Assembly (NCBI GenBank): GCA_023228725.1
Contig: JALOAQ010000003.1
Span: 1-48,793, forward strand
Length of the DNA stretch: 48,793 nt
Direction of reading: 5' to 3'
From: Bacteroidales bacterium
GTDB lineage: Bacteria > Bacteroidota > Bacteroidia > Bacteroidales > ML635J-15
The first letter of the stretch is position 1. Every line of letters starts with the position of its first letter. Under the pieces are notes generated by a model. It was given only the letters and a program-made list of their open reading frames with translations, was not told the DNA's origin and made no database searches. The translations under genes and the position numbers were made by a program. Positions 1-8,197 of the stretch are shown one piece after another.

Positions 1-1014
1 CTCATCCAAATTTTTCAAAGCCTCGCTAGTTGCATTTCCAAACAATATCATTGAAGCTTCTACAGCATCATCATATTCTTTTCTAGAATGAACCATAACA
101 GTAATTTCTTCGGCTAATTTTTTCTGCAGTATTCTCAAATGTGTTGCCTCGCTATGTTGTTTTATTATTTCTGTTATTTCATTTTCGGGTAAAATCGTAA
201 AAATTTTAATATACTTTTCAGCATCCTCATCAGACACATTTAGCCAAAATTGATAAAAAGCATATGGGCTTGTTTTTTCGGGGTCTAACCAAATATTTCC
301 GGTTTCGGTTTTACCAAATTTTCCACCATCAGATTTTGTAATAAGCGGACAAGTTAAAGCAAAAGCTTCGCCTTGTGCAATTCGGCGTATAAGTTCTGTT
401 CCTGTTGTAATATTTCCCCATTGATCACTACCTCCCATTTGCAATTTGCAGTCATATTCTTTATATAAATTTAAAAAATCATATCCTTGCACTAATTGAT
501 AAGAAAATTCTGTAAAAGACATTCCGCTTTTTTCTTCGCCTGAAATTCTCTTTTTTACAGAATCTTTAGCCATCATATAATTAACTGTAATATGTTTTCC
601 TATATCACGAATAAAGTCTAAAAACGAGAATTTACTCATCCAATCATAGTTATTTACTAAAACTGCTTTTGTTTTTGCAGGAGTTTCAAAGTCTAAAAAT
701 TTGGCAAGTTGCTTTTTAATTGCTTCTTGATTATGTCTTAAAGTTTTTTCATCAAGTAAATTTCTTTCTTGAGATTTACCACTTGGGTCGCCAATCATAC
801 CTGTGGCACCTCCTAGCAAGGCAATAGGTCTATGTCCAGCAATTTGCAAATGCTTCAACATCATCACACTCACAAGATGACCTATATGCAATGAATCCGC
901 TGTTGGGTCTATTCCCACATAAGCACTTACAAATTCTTTTTCCAACAATTCTTCTGTTCCCGGCATCATATCGTGAATCATGCCACGCCATTTCAATTCT
1001 TTTACAAAATTCAT
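1..1014 (-). CDS. tyrS: Tyrosyl-tRNA synthetase, C-terminus cut by window edge
   Basis: This enzyme charges tRNA-Tyr with tyrosine in the cytoplasm. The minus-strand frame is open from an ATG at 1014 to the window edge (338 codons). The class I signature HIGH is at residues 43-46, and the second signature reads KFGKT at about 232-236, the form usual in bacterial TyrRS. The GSDQWGN tyrosine-binding segment is near 195-201. The family is usually about 430 residues, so roughly 90 residues, the S4-like tRNA-binding domain, lie outside the window. The start is only 3 nt after the stop of the aminopeptidase gene, so it is probably the last gene of a ruvB-aminopeptidase-tyrS transcript. The family assignment is secure. 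Confidence 0.96.
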   Translation of the reverse strand, partial: MNFVKELKWRGMIHDMMPGTEELLEKEFVSAYVGIDPTADSLHIGHLVSVMMLKHLQIAGHRPIALLGGATGMIGDPSGKSQERNLLDEKTLRHNQEAIKKQLAKFLDFETPAKTKAVLVNNYDWMSKFSFLDFIRDIGKHITVNYMMAKDSVKKRISGEEKSGMSFTEFSYQLVQGYDFLNLYKEYDCKLQMGGSDQWGNITTGTELIRRIAQGEAFALTCPLITKSDGGKFGKTETGNIWLDPEKTSPYAFYQFWLNVSDEDAEKYIKIFTILPENEITEIIKQHSEATHLRILQKKLAEEITVMVHSRKEYDDAVEASMILFGNATSEALKNLDE

Positions 1015-1017
1015 AAT

Positions 1018-3378
1018 CTATTTTTGAATAATAATTTTTTTATTAATTAATACCTTAGCGTCCCAAGTTCTTGCATTTAAAAAATATAAGCCTGATTTTA
1101 AGTTTTGGACTGAAACACTAATATTTTCATTTTGATCAGAAAATTCATTTTTCCAACATAATTTTCCATTTATATCGTAGATAAAAATCTGTCCACTAAA
1201 CTTCTCATTGAAAGCAATTTCAAATTCTCCATTATTTGGGTTTGGAAAAATAGAGCTTAAATTTTCAATTTCATTATTTTCTATACTTAGATAATTTTCC
1301 CAATCATAAATTGCTAAACAATATTCTCCGCTTTTTAAAGAATCTACTGTAAATTTCTTTAAGATTTTTGAATTTGTGGCTTCCTCAATTATCCAATCTG
1401 TTGCTCGGTTTGGGCGATAAAGTAAAACTAAAGAATCTAAACTATTAGTAATAAACTCATTATCAAGATAAGCATTAGCTGTTCCTCCACCTCCAGTAGA
1501 ATAAGTAAATTCAGCACTTGCTTTAAAACCATTAGGAAAATTTCCTTCTACAGACCAAAACCTATTATTTGCAATAACTAATCCTAAAATTCTATTTTCA
1601 AATCTATCCGGGGCAACCCAATTATGTGTAATTCTGAGCATTGCCGTATCATTTTCATTTATTGTTTTTATACTTGCTTTAAAAAAATTGTTATTATAAG
1701 ATTTTAAACCTTTTGATGTCAAAAACTTTGTTTCTTTGATACTTGCGTCAGAAGTTTGTTCAAAATAATCGCATAAAATAAGCATAGGGTTAAAAGGGAT
1801 AGTAAAAGTTTGTTCTCCAAATTCTCCATCGAATTCTATAATTTTAGTTATAGTTTCAAAATTTTCATTCATAAAACTAATAGGCACTTTATTAGAATTT
1901 GCAAATTGATTTCTTCCTCTCAATTTTTGTTTCATAAAAACGCTTATATTAAAATTATCTCCATTTTCAACAATCTGAGTAGAATCAATAGAAAAATGTA
2001 CAAATCCAGGTGTAAAAACCCAATTTTGAAAAAAGTCATTAACATTTACACCAGAATAATTAGTAATAAAATCTCGTAAATCATAAGAAGATTTTGAAGT
2101 ATATGAATTTTGTTTTAAATATTCGCTAATTGTTGGGAAAAACACCTCATCACCTAGGTATCCACGTAAAGCATGTGCAACACTGGCTCCCTTTTGATAA
2201 ACAGTGTTTGAATAAGTAATATCCTGATTTACAGGAAATAAAGGATAAAAACCTCCATCTTCGTGATGATAAAGGCGTAAAACTTTTTCGTGGGCTGCAC
2301 GCCTATAAGCAAGAGCATTTTCTTTAGATTTTACAAATTCTCTAAAAATAGTTTCACAATAAGAAGCCCAACCTTCGTTTAGCCACATATCTTCTGCAGA
2401 TGAACAAGTTACCTGATTTCCAAACCACATATGAGCCAGTTCGTGATAATACAAATCTTCATAATTCAAATTTCCAGTTATAAATCCCCCGCCAATAGAA
2501 ATATTTGTAACATGCTCCATTGCACCACTATTAAAAGGCACTGCAACATATCCAACTCTTTCCCAGGCATAAGCTCCAAAAAGATTTTCATAAACATACA
2601 TCACAGTATCTATATTGGCAAATGATTTTACTGCCTTCAGGCTATCATTTGGATAAACATATAAATCAATGGGAATTTCTCTTTCTACACCTTGATAATT
2701 ATGGGAAATTAATTTATAAGGACCAACAGCAACAGAAACTAAATAAGTAGGCACAGGATTTTCTAATTCCCATTCCCAAGTTTTAGTATCATATAATCCT
2801 GAATCAGAGTTTGTTACAACAGTATTAAGCTTACCTCCACAAACAGCAGTGTGATTATCAAGAGTTGTAATTCTGCATATTACTTTAGCTCTATCTGTAA
2901 AACTGTCTTTGCAAGGAAACCAAACCCTAGCATAAGAGTGAGGTGTATCTTCAAAAGCAACTCCCATATTAAAAGCATATCCATTAACAAAGTAAAAACC
3001 ACCCCATCCCGAGGGGTCAATAATTGGATTTCCGTGATAATAAACTCTAAGAGAAATTTCCTCATCAATATTAAATGAAGAAGCAAAATTTATATGTATT
3101 ATAGAATCATTATATGAATAATCTGCTATTTCACAAACACTGCAAGTGATAGAGTCTATATTTAATTTTAGCAAATCCAAACTTATATTATTTACATTTT
3201 CTTCTATAGTTTTAAAAATCACATCAGTATGTCCAAAAATAAATTTTTCAGAAATATTAGTAATGTCAAGGTCTATAATATATTTTTGGATATCGATATT
3301 TTCGCCTGTTAGGTTTTGCGAAAAATTAGAAATACTAATTCCTAATAAAAGCCAAGATATAAAAATTAATTTTTTCAT
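1018..3378 (-). CDS. Secreted M1-family zinc aminopeptidase with T9SS sorting domain
   Basis: A zinc aminopeptidase of family M1, expected to trim N-terminal residues from peptides outside the cell. I chose the ATG at 3378, 2 nt after the ruvB stop, because it starts directly with a signal peptide (MKKLIF..., hydrophobic core, SQN cleavage region); an ATG 9 codons upstream lies inside ruvB. The zinc site is HELAH (residues 312-316) with NEGWA supplying the third ligand 18 residues later (E335). The exopeptidase motif reads GAMEH near 285-289, where GAMEN is usual. The last 80 residues begin with FPNPNNGEF and end in lysine-rich strands, typical of a type IX secretion sorting domain, so export to the surface or medium is expected. 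It sits between ruvB and tyrS without apparent functional connection. Confidence 0.92.
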   Translation of the reverse strand: MKKLIFISWLLLGISISNFSQNLTGENIDIQKYIIDLDITNISEKFIFGHTDVIFKTIEENVNNISLDLLKLNIDSITCSVCEIADYSYNDSIIHINFASSFNIDEEISLRVYYHGNPIIDPSGWGGFYFVNGYAFNMGVAFEDTPHSYARVWFPCKDSFTDRAKVICRITTLDNHTAVCGGKLNTVVTNSDSGLYDTKTWEWELENPVPTYLVSVAVGPYKLISHNYQGVEREIPIDLYVYPNDSLKAVKSFANIDTVMYVYENLFGAYAWERVGYVAVPFNSGAMEHVTNISIGGGFITGNLNYEDLYYHELAHMWFGNQVTCSSAEDMWLNEGWASYCETIFREFVKSKENALAYRRAAHEKVLRLYHHEDGGFYPLFPVNQDITYSNTVYQKGASVAHALRGYLGDEVFFPTISEYLKQNSYTSKSSYDLRDFITNYSGVNVNDFFQNWVFTPGFVHFSIDSTQIVENGDNFNISVFMKQKLRGRNQFANSNKVPISFMNENFETITKIIEFDGEFGEQTFTIPFNPMLILCDYFEQTSDASIKETKFLTSKGLKSYNNNFFKASIKTINENDTAMLRITHNWVAPDRFENRILGLVIANNRFWSVEGNFPNGFKASAEFTYSTGGGGTANAYLDNEFITNSLDSLVLLYRPNRATDWIIEEATNSKILKKFTVDSLKSGEYCLAIYDWENYLSIENNEIENLSSIFPNPNNGEFEIAFNEKFSGQIFIYDINGKLCWKNEFSDQNENISVSVQNLKSGLYFLNARTWDAKVLINKKIIIQK

Positions 3379-3379
3379 T

Positions 3380-4405
3380 TTAAAAAAGCGTTTGTTGTCC
3401 TCCACCGGGATTTATTTTATTCAAATGTATATATGCTTTTTCCGTAGCTTCCCTGCCACGTGGTGTACGTTTTATAAACCCTTCCATAATTAAAAAAGGT
3501 TCATAAACTTCCTCAACCGTTCCTTCGTCTTCGCCTACAGCTGTTGCAATAGTTTTAATTCCTACAGGTCCGCCTTGAAACTTATCCACTATTGTAAGCA
3601 AGATTTTATTATCCATTTCGTCTAATCCATACTTGTCGATATTCAGAGCTTCTAAAGAATGTTTAGCGATTTTTAAATCAATTCTTCCATCGCCAATTAC
3701 TTGGGCAAAATCTCTTACTCGTCTAAGTAAAGCGTTAGCAATTCTTGGGGTTCCGCGGCTACGTCTTGAAATTTCTCCTGCAGCATCTTCATTTATTGGA
3801 ACATCTAAAATACCAGCAGAGCGAATAATAATTTTTTGTAAAACATCTGCAGTATAATAATTCAAGTGAGAATTAATTCCAAACCTTGCACGCAAAGGAC
3901 TTGTAAGCAATCCGGAGCGAGTTGTTGCACCAATTAGAGTAAAGGGTTCTAAAGGAATTTGGACAGAACGTGCTGCAGGTCCTTTATCAATTAAAATATC
4001 TATTCTATAGTCCTCCATTGCAGAATAAAGATATTCTTCAACAATTGGATTTAACCTATGGATTTCATCAATAAATAAAACATCATTTTTATCTAAACTT
4101 GTTAAAAGTCCGGCTAAATCACCAGGTTTATCCAAGACAGGTCCGGATGAAATTTTAAACCCTACTCCTAATTCATTTGCAATAATATGAGCAAGAGTAG
4201 TTTTTCCCAAACCCGGAGGACCATGTAATAGCACGTGGTCAAGAGCTTCTTCACGCATTTTTGCAGCCTTTACAAAAATTTTTAGATTAGCAACAATATT
4301 ATCCTGCCCACTAAAGTCATAAAAAGCCAAAGGCCTGAGCATTTTTTCAATTTCTTGGTCTGCTGCTGATAAGTTTTCAGAATCTGCTCTGATAAATTCG
4401 TCCAT
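3380..4405 (-). CDS. ruvB: Holliday junction branch migration DNA helicase RuvB
   Basis: RuvB is the AAA+ motor that, with RuvA, drives branch migration of Holliday junctions in recombination repair. At 341 residues it is full length. Walker A GPPGLGKT is at 62-69, Walker B with DEIH at 113-116, the sensor segment GATTRSG follows, and the C-terminal winged helix contains GGPVGIKTIA and ends in the typical RTPRGR. It is the first gene of the minus-strand run and its stop nearly touches the aminopeptidase start. A -7-like element (TATTTTTG on the minus strand, 4420-4427) lies 15 nt upstream of the ATG, with no good -33 box. Confidence 0.97.
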   Translation of the reverse strand: MDEFIRADSENLSAADQEIEKMLRPLAFYDFSGQDNIVANLKIFVKAAKMREEALDHVLLHGPPGLGKTTLAHIIANELGVGFKISSGPVLDKPGDLAGLLTSLDKNDVLFIDEIHRLNPIVEEYLYSAMEDYRIDILIDKGPAARSVQIPLEPFTLIGATTRSGLLTSPLRARFGINSHLNYYTADVLQKIIIRSAGILDVPINEDAAGEISRRSRGTPRIANALLRRVRDFAQVIGDGRIDLKIAKHSLEALNIDKYGLDEMDNKILLTIVDKFQGGPVGIKTIATAVGEDEGTVEEVYEPFLIMEGFIKRTPRGREATEKAYIHLNKINPGGGQQTLF

Positions 4406-4452
4406 TTATATTTTTTTTACAAAAATATAAAATTTGCTGAATAAATAAAAAC

Positions 4453-4517
4453 AAAAAAACTTGCCATCAGATGACAAGTTTTTACATTTAATAAAACCGT
4501 TAAAGACTTTTAATCGG
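4453..4517 (-). terminator. Two hairpins after trxB, probable terminator
   Basis: Downstream of trxB on the minus strand come an imperfect ACCG/CGGT hairpin (4495-4517) and then a 9-bp stem AAAAACTTG/CAAGTTTTT (4455-4463 with 4475-4483) with additional CAT/ATG pairing inside. The A-rich flank at 4451-4459 gives a U-run on the minus-strand transcript. This separates trxB from ruvB. The second stem is symmetrical enough to work in both directions. Confidence 0.7.
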
Positions 4518-4544
4518 TAAGAAACCTTATGTAAAACGACAAAA

Positions 4545-5513
4545 TTAATTATAATTTATATTCAGCAATTCTTCTTTTTCAAATTCATCTTTTTTATTTC
4601 TAAGATATTCTGCTGCGCTAAGTGCTGCAACAGTTCCATCTGCAACGGCTGTAGTAATTTGTCTAAATTTTTTGGCAATAGCATCACCGGCTGCAAATAC
4701 GCCCTCAATATTAGTTTTCATTTCGCTATCGACAATAATTTCTTTATTTTCATTTAGTTCAAAAACAGATTCAAGTTGCTCTGTATTAGGCATATATCCA
4801 ATAAAAATAAATACTCCATCAATATTCATTTCTATTTTTTCTCTAGTTTTTAAATTTTCAATTATTGCTGTTTTTAAAGATTCCTCGCCTTTAAGTTCAA
4901 CAATTTTCGACTCCATTATAAAATTTATTTTTGGATTTGCTTTAGTTTCATCAACAACAGCAGGAAAAGCTTGAAAATGGTCAAATTGATGAACAATAGT
5001 TACTTTTGAAGCAAAATTTGTAAGACTTACCGCTTCTTCTAAGGCTGAATTACCACCACCAACAACAATAACTTCTTTACCAGTAAAAAAATCACCATCG
5101 CAAGTTGCACAATATGAAACTCCAGCACCTTTAAACTCATCTTCACCAATTGCGTTTATACTTCTTGGACGACCACCAACAGCATAAATAACGGCTTTTG
5201 CTTTAAAGACTCTACCATCTTCTAGTTCAAAAGTTTTAATTCTGCTTTGAATATCATAATTTTTAATTTTGATATTACCAACTAATTTTGTTCCAAAATC
5301 TTTAGCTTGTTTTTTCATTGTATTAGCCAAAGAATAACCTTTAGTAAGATCTACGCCAGGATAATTCGCAACTTCGTTAGTCATAACAACTTGTCCACCA
5401 AAACTTCCTTCGTTTAGAATAACAGTTTTAAGTTTAGCTCTTGAACTATAAATAGCGGCACTTAATCCAGCAGGACCACCACCAATAATAGCTATATCAT
5501 AAATTTTTTCCAT
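4545..5513 (-). CDS. trxB: Thioredoxin reductase-like flavoprotein with altered NADPH motif
   Basis: A two-domain FAD flavoprotein of the low-molecular-weight thioredoxin reductase family, which reduces thioredoxin-type partners in the cytoplasm. The FAD-binding GGGPAG is at residues 11-16, the redox-active CATC at 135-138, a second dinucleotide fold GGGNSA at 152-157, and the C-terminal FAD segment AAGDA near 280. The ATG at 5513 is preferred over one at 5534, because the upstream one falls inside a strong terminator. The segment that normally reads HRRxxxR and binds the NADPH 2'-phosphate reads HQFDHFQ, so all three arginines are missing. The electron donor may therefore be NADH or something else. 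The thioredoxin-like gene upstream is a plausible partner. Confidence 0.9.
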   Translation of the reverse strand: MEKIYDIAIIGGGPAGLSAAIYSSRAKLKTVILNEGSFGGQVVMTNEVANYPGVDLTKGYSLANTMKKQAKDFGTKLVGNIKIKNYDIQSRIKTFELEDGRVFKAKAVIYAVGGRPRSINAIGEDEFKGAGVSYCATCDGDFFTGKEVIVVGGGNSALEEAVSLTNFASKVTIVHQFDHFQAFPAVVDETKANPKINFIMESKIVELKGEESLKTAIIENLKTREKIEMNIDGVFIFIGYMPNTEQLESVFELNENKEIIVDSEMKTNIEGVFAAGDAIAKKFRQITTAVADGTVAALSAAEYLRNKKDEFEKEELLNINYN

Positions 5514-5523
5514 AATTTTTTCT

Positions 5524-5560
5524 AAAAAAACCAAAGTTGCAAACTAATCGCAACTTTGGT
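5524..5560 (-). terminator. Intrinsic terminator between the thioredoxin-like gene and trxB
   Basis: A perfect 11-bp inverted repeat, ACCAAAGTTGC (5530-5540) and GCAACTTTGGT (5550-5560), with a 9-nt loop is followed on the minus strand by a run of seven T (5524-5530 on the plus strand are A). This is a textbook rho-independent terminator. It lies 20 nt after the thioredoxin-like stop and 10 nt before the trxB ATG, so trxB either has its own promoter or depends on read-through. Confidence 0.85.
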
Positions 5561-5579
5561 ATGTAAATAAAACCTAGCT

Positions 5580-5924
5580 TTAAAATTTTTCTTTTAAAAT
5601 ATCAGTAATTTGCTGATAATTTTGAATGCTTGTAGTAGCTTTTACTACTTCACCATTTTTATAATACATGGTAAAAGGAATTCCCATAAAGCCACGACAA
5701 GCAGGATGATTACGAATAATTCCACCGTCAGGATTATCAAAACCCATAACTGCAAATTTAACATGAGGATAATCATCTTCAATTTCCTCTAAAATATCAT
5801 AAACTGGAATACACATTGGTCCCATTCTACCCAAAACAACAACTAAGTTTTCATGGTCTTTCATTAATTGCTTTAATTCAGCCTCGGTATCAATCTCTAA
5901 TAAATTTGTTTGTAAATACTTCAT
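5580..5924 (-). CDS. Thioredoxin-fold protein without a CxxC active site
   Basis: A 114-residue protein with the size and layout of thioredoxin: a hydrophobic beta strand ENLVVVLG, an active-site-like loop at 33-40, and the cis-proline strand GIPFTMYYKNGE at 81-92. The loop that is WCGPC in thioredoxin reads RMGPMCIP: both catalytic cysteines are methionine, and one cysteine (C38) sits one residue after the usual second position. Another cysteine (C76) lies seven residues before the cis-proline. There is no signal peptide, so it is cytoplasmic. It directly precedes trxB on the same strand. Whether it is a monothiol or C38-C76 redox protein, or a redox-inactive binding protein, cannot be told from sequence. 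Confidence 0.8.
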   Translation of the reverse strand: MKYLQTNLLEIDTEAELKQLMKDHENLVVVLGRMGPMCIPVYDILEEIEDDYPHVKFAVMGFDNPDGGIIRNHPACRGFMGIPFTMYYKNGEVVKATTSIQNYQQITDILKEKF

Positions 5925-6046
5925 AAAAATTATATTTTAAAATTGTTAATTATTTCGTTTTGCAAATAAACAGCAAAAGCAAGAAATGTTTTTAAAATTA
6001 TGGCTATAAAAACACAAAACAAAAACTGAATGAAAACAGTTTATTT

Positions 6047-6060
6047 TATGACAAATCATA
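6047..6060. promoter_or_regulatory. Candidate Crp/Fnr-type operator upstream of the regulator gene
   Basis: TATGA-CAAA-TCATA is a 5-bp-arm inverted repeat with the general spacing of Fnr-type sites. It is placed where the -33 box should be relative to the -7-like TAAATTTG at 6070-6077 upstream of the Crp-family gene. Position suggests autoregulation, but five-base arms arise often by chance in DNA this AT-rich. Confidence 0.25.
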
Positions 6061-6095
6061 GTTTTTTTGTAAATTTGCAGGAAAATTAAAATTAA

Positions 6096-6779
6096 ATGAA
6101 AACTAAAAATAATAATACTATTGAAAATTCGGCCTTATGTTTTACCTCACTTTATCCTGAAGAATTAGACTTTTTACAAGATAAAAAAACACAGCTTGAA
6201 TATTCTAAAAACGAACAAATTTTTAAACAAGGAGCTTTTGCCACACATGTAATTTTTATAAATGATGGTTTGGTAAAAATCTCTATTCAAACAGGATTTG
6301 ATAAACAAATGAATATAAGGCTTGCGAGCACAGGTGAATTCATTGCATTTTCTTCAGTTTTTGGAGACAATAATTACCCATACAGTGCAACAGCCTTGCG
6401 TAATTCAAAAATTTGTATGATAGATAAAGAAGCACTTAAAAACCTTTTAGAGGAAAATACCGATTTTGCTATGAGCATAACATCTAGAAACTGCAGGAAC
6501 GAAACCAGATTATTTGAAATAATACGAAATGTTTCTTACAAACAAATGCCCGGAAAGTTAGCTTCTGCCCTTGTTTACTTATCATCTCCAGAATTTGAAA
6601 AAGAAAATATTTTTACTTTACTAACACGTCAAGATCTTGCCGAGTTTGCCTCTGTATCAACTGAAAGTGCAATAAAAATTTTAAAAGACTTTGAACAAGA
6701 AGGAATTATTGAACTAAAAGGTAAAGATATTTTAATCAATAATAAAGAAAAATTAATCGAAATTAGTGAAAGAGGTTAA
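6096..6779 (+). CDS. Crp/Fnr-family transcriptional regulator
   Basis: A 227-residue regulator: an N-terminal cyclic-nucleotide-binding-type beta barrel (about residues 20-130), a dimerisation helix, and a C-terminal winged helix (about 160-220) whose recognition region reads TRQDLAEFASVSTESAIKIL. The three cysteines (C15, and one each near 107 and 130) do not form the four-cysteine cluster of oxygen-sensing Fnr. The effector is unknown. It is transcribed away from the thioredoxin pair across a 170-nt gap and stands 87 nt before the c-di-AMP synthase gene. A -7-like element is at 6070-6077. A redox or oxygen role is suggested only by the neighbours. Confidence 0.88.
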   Translation: MKTKNNNTIENSALCFTSLYPEELDFLQDKKTQLEYSKNEQIFKQGAFATHVIFINDGLVKISIQTGFDKQMNIRLASTGEFIAFSSVFGDNNYPYSATALRNSKICMIDKEALKNLLEENTDFAMSITSRNCRNETRLFEIIRNVSYKQMPGKLASALVYLSSPEFEKENIFTLLTRQDLAEFASVSTESAIKILKDFEQEGIIELKGKDILINNKEKLIEISERG

Positions 6780-6866
6780 TTATATTCATAATATAAAAAC
6801 CAAAAATACAGTTTTGTTAGTTATAGTTTTTAAAATCTTTATTACATTTGTAAAAAATTTAAAAAA

Positions 6867-7655
6867 GTGATTTTATCTTTTATAAGCATCAAGTTTTTAG
6901 ACATAATAGATATTCTATTAGTAGCTTTTTTACTTTACCAGCTTTATAATTTAATTAAAGGCACTACAGCTTTAAAAATATTTATAGGTATAGCCTTGAT
7001 TTATTTAGTATGGCTTTTTGTTAAAGCTATGCGTATGGAATTAATAAGCAGTATCTTGGGTCAAGTTATTGGGGTGGGAATGATTGCCTTAATTGTTGTC
7101 TTTCAACAAGAGATACGGCAATTTTTATTAATTCTTGGGAATAAATATGTGAAACGCGGTAGTTTTAAATTTATTAGATATTCTCGCTTACAATCCGGCT
7201 ATAGCACCAATTCAATAGAATATCTTGCACAAGCGGCTATGGAAATGAGCTTAACTAAAACAGGAGCTTTAATAGTAATTTCTCGCGAAGCTTCTTTAAA
7301 AAGTTTTACTGAACAAGGCGAAATTTTAAATGCTGACATTAATATCCAACTTTTAAAATCTATTTTTTACAAAGACTCTCCTCTGCACGATGGAGCCGTT
7401 TTGATTGATAATAATAAAATTTATGCAGCTAAATGTATTTTGCCAGTTTCAACAAATACAGAATTACCTACAGATTTTGGTTTAAGACATCGCTCAGCAT
7501 TAGGTATGTCAGAAATTTCGGACACTCTAACTGTTGTAGTTTCAGAACAAACAGGTAAAATCTCTGTTGCAAGAGAAGGCAAAATTTACAGATTAACTAG
7601 CAATGAAAGATTAAGTAAAATTATTTCAAGTTTTTTAAGAAGAACTGATGATTAA
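6867..7655 (+). CDS. cdaA: Membrane diadenylate cyclase CdaA
   Basis: CdaA joins two ATP into the second messenger c-di-AMP at the inner membrane. The 262-residue protein has about three N-terminal membrane helices (about 10-30, 36-54, 61-80) and then the DAC (DisA_N) domain with DGA at 175-177 and RHR at 207-209, the two motifs that bind ATP and metal. The frame opens with a GTG at 6867; no in-frame ATG lies near it that would keep the first helix. A -7-like TACATTTG (6843-6850) stands 16 nt upstream, so it may be transcribed apart from the Crp-type gene. There is no CdaR-like gene next to it. Confidence 0.93.
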   Translation: MILSFISIKFLDIIDILLVAFLLYQLYNLIKGTTALKIFIGIALIYLVWLFVKAMRMELISSILGQVIGVGMIALIVVFQQEIRQFLLILGNKYVKRGSFKFIRYSRLQSGYSTNSIEYLAQAAMEMSLTKTGALIVISREASLKSFTEQGEILNADINIQLLKSIFYKDSPLHDGAVLIDNNKIYAAKCILPVSTNTELPTDFGLRHRSALGMSEISDTLTVVVSEQTGKISVAREGKIYRLTSNERLSKIISSFLRRTDD

Positions 7656-7737
7656 AAGCAAAACTTAAGATTTAAACATTTGTTTTTACCTTCAAAGTAC
7701 AAAATTAAGCATATTTTGTAGTATTTTTAATTATAAT

Positions 7738-7768
7738 TTTGTTTTGTGAAAATAAATTTTTATTTTTG
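7738..7768 (+). promoter_or_regulatory. Bacteroidota-type promoter for the zinc-ribbon gene
   Basis: TTTG (7738-7741), 19 nt, then TATTTTTG (7761-7768) matches TTTG-N19-TAnnTTTG exactly. The start codon follows 23 nt downstream. Confidence 0.7.
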
Positions 7769-7791
7769 TTACAAATAAAAGACATTAAAAA

Positions 7792-8172
7792 ATGAAAAAT
7801 TATATCTGTCCAAAATGCGGAGGTTATTTAAGCATAGACAATGAGATTGTGTTTTTAACAAAAAATAACAAAGGAAATTCAGCTATAGTATTATTAAATG
7901 CAGAGCTGGGAAATTATAGTTTTAGAAAAAATACAAATGTGGATTTTAAAGAAGGAGACCACGTTAACTTTATTTGTCCTATTTGTTACGAAAATCTTAA
8001 TGCAGAAAATGTTGATGATAATTTAGCCTGCGTTAAAATGATAGACGAAAATGGCAAAAAAAAGAAAATAATATTTTCAAAAGTTTTGGGCGAAAAATGC
8101 ACTTATGCAGTTAGTGATGATGGAGTAAATTCTTTTGGAGATAATAAAGATACTTATTCAAACAAGTTTTAG
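7792..8172 (+). CDS. Small two-CxxC zinc-ribbon-like protein, unknown role
   Basis: A 126-residue cytoplasmic protein with CPKC at residues 6-9 and CPIC at 62-65, a spacing compatible with one zinc site closed by a beta-rich insertion (about 18-55). Two further cysteines (near 77 and 104) are not in CxxC pairs. The C-terminal third is charged and ends in an Asp/Asn/Ser-rich tail. It is a single-gene unit with its own promoter and terminator. I do not recognise a named family with a known function; a nucleic-acid-binding or regulatory role would be a guess from the ribbon alone. Confidence 0.78.
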   Translation: MKNYICPKCGGYLSIDNEIVFLTKNNKGNSAIVLLNAELGNYSFRKNTNVDFKEGDHVNFICPICYENLNAENVDDNLACVKMIDENGKKKKIIFSKVLGEKCTYAVSDDGVNSFGDNKDTYSNKF

Positions 8173-8197
8173 TTTTTGTTTTCATATAGGTTGTTTT

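Noticed and set aside
1810..2079. Plus-strand frames inside the aminopeptidase, and similar antisense frames in other genes
   Set aside because: They lie wholly within well-supported genes on the other strand and their translations are low-complexity Ile/Ser/Asn-rich.
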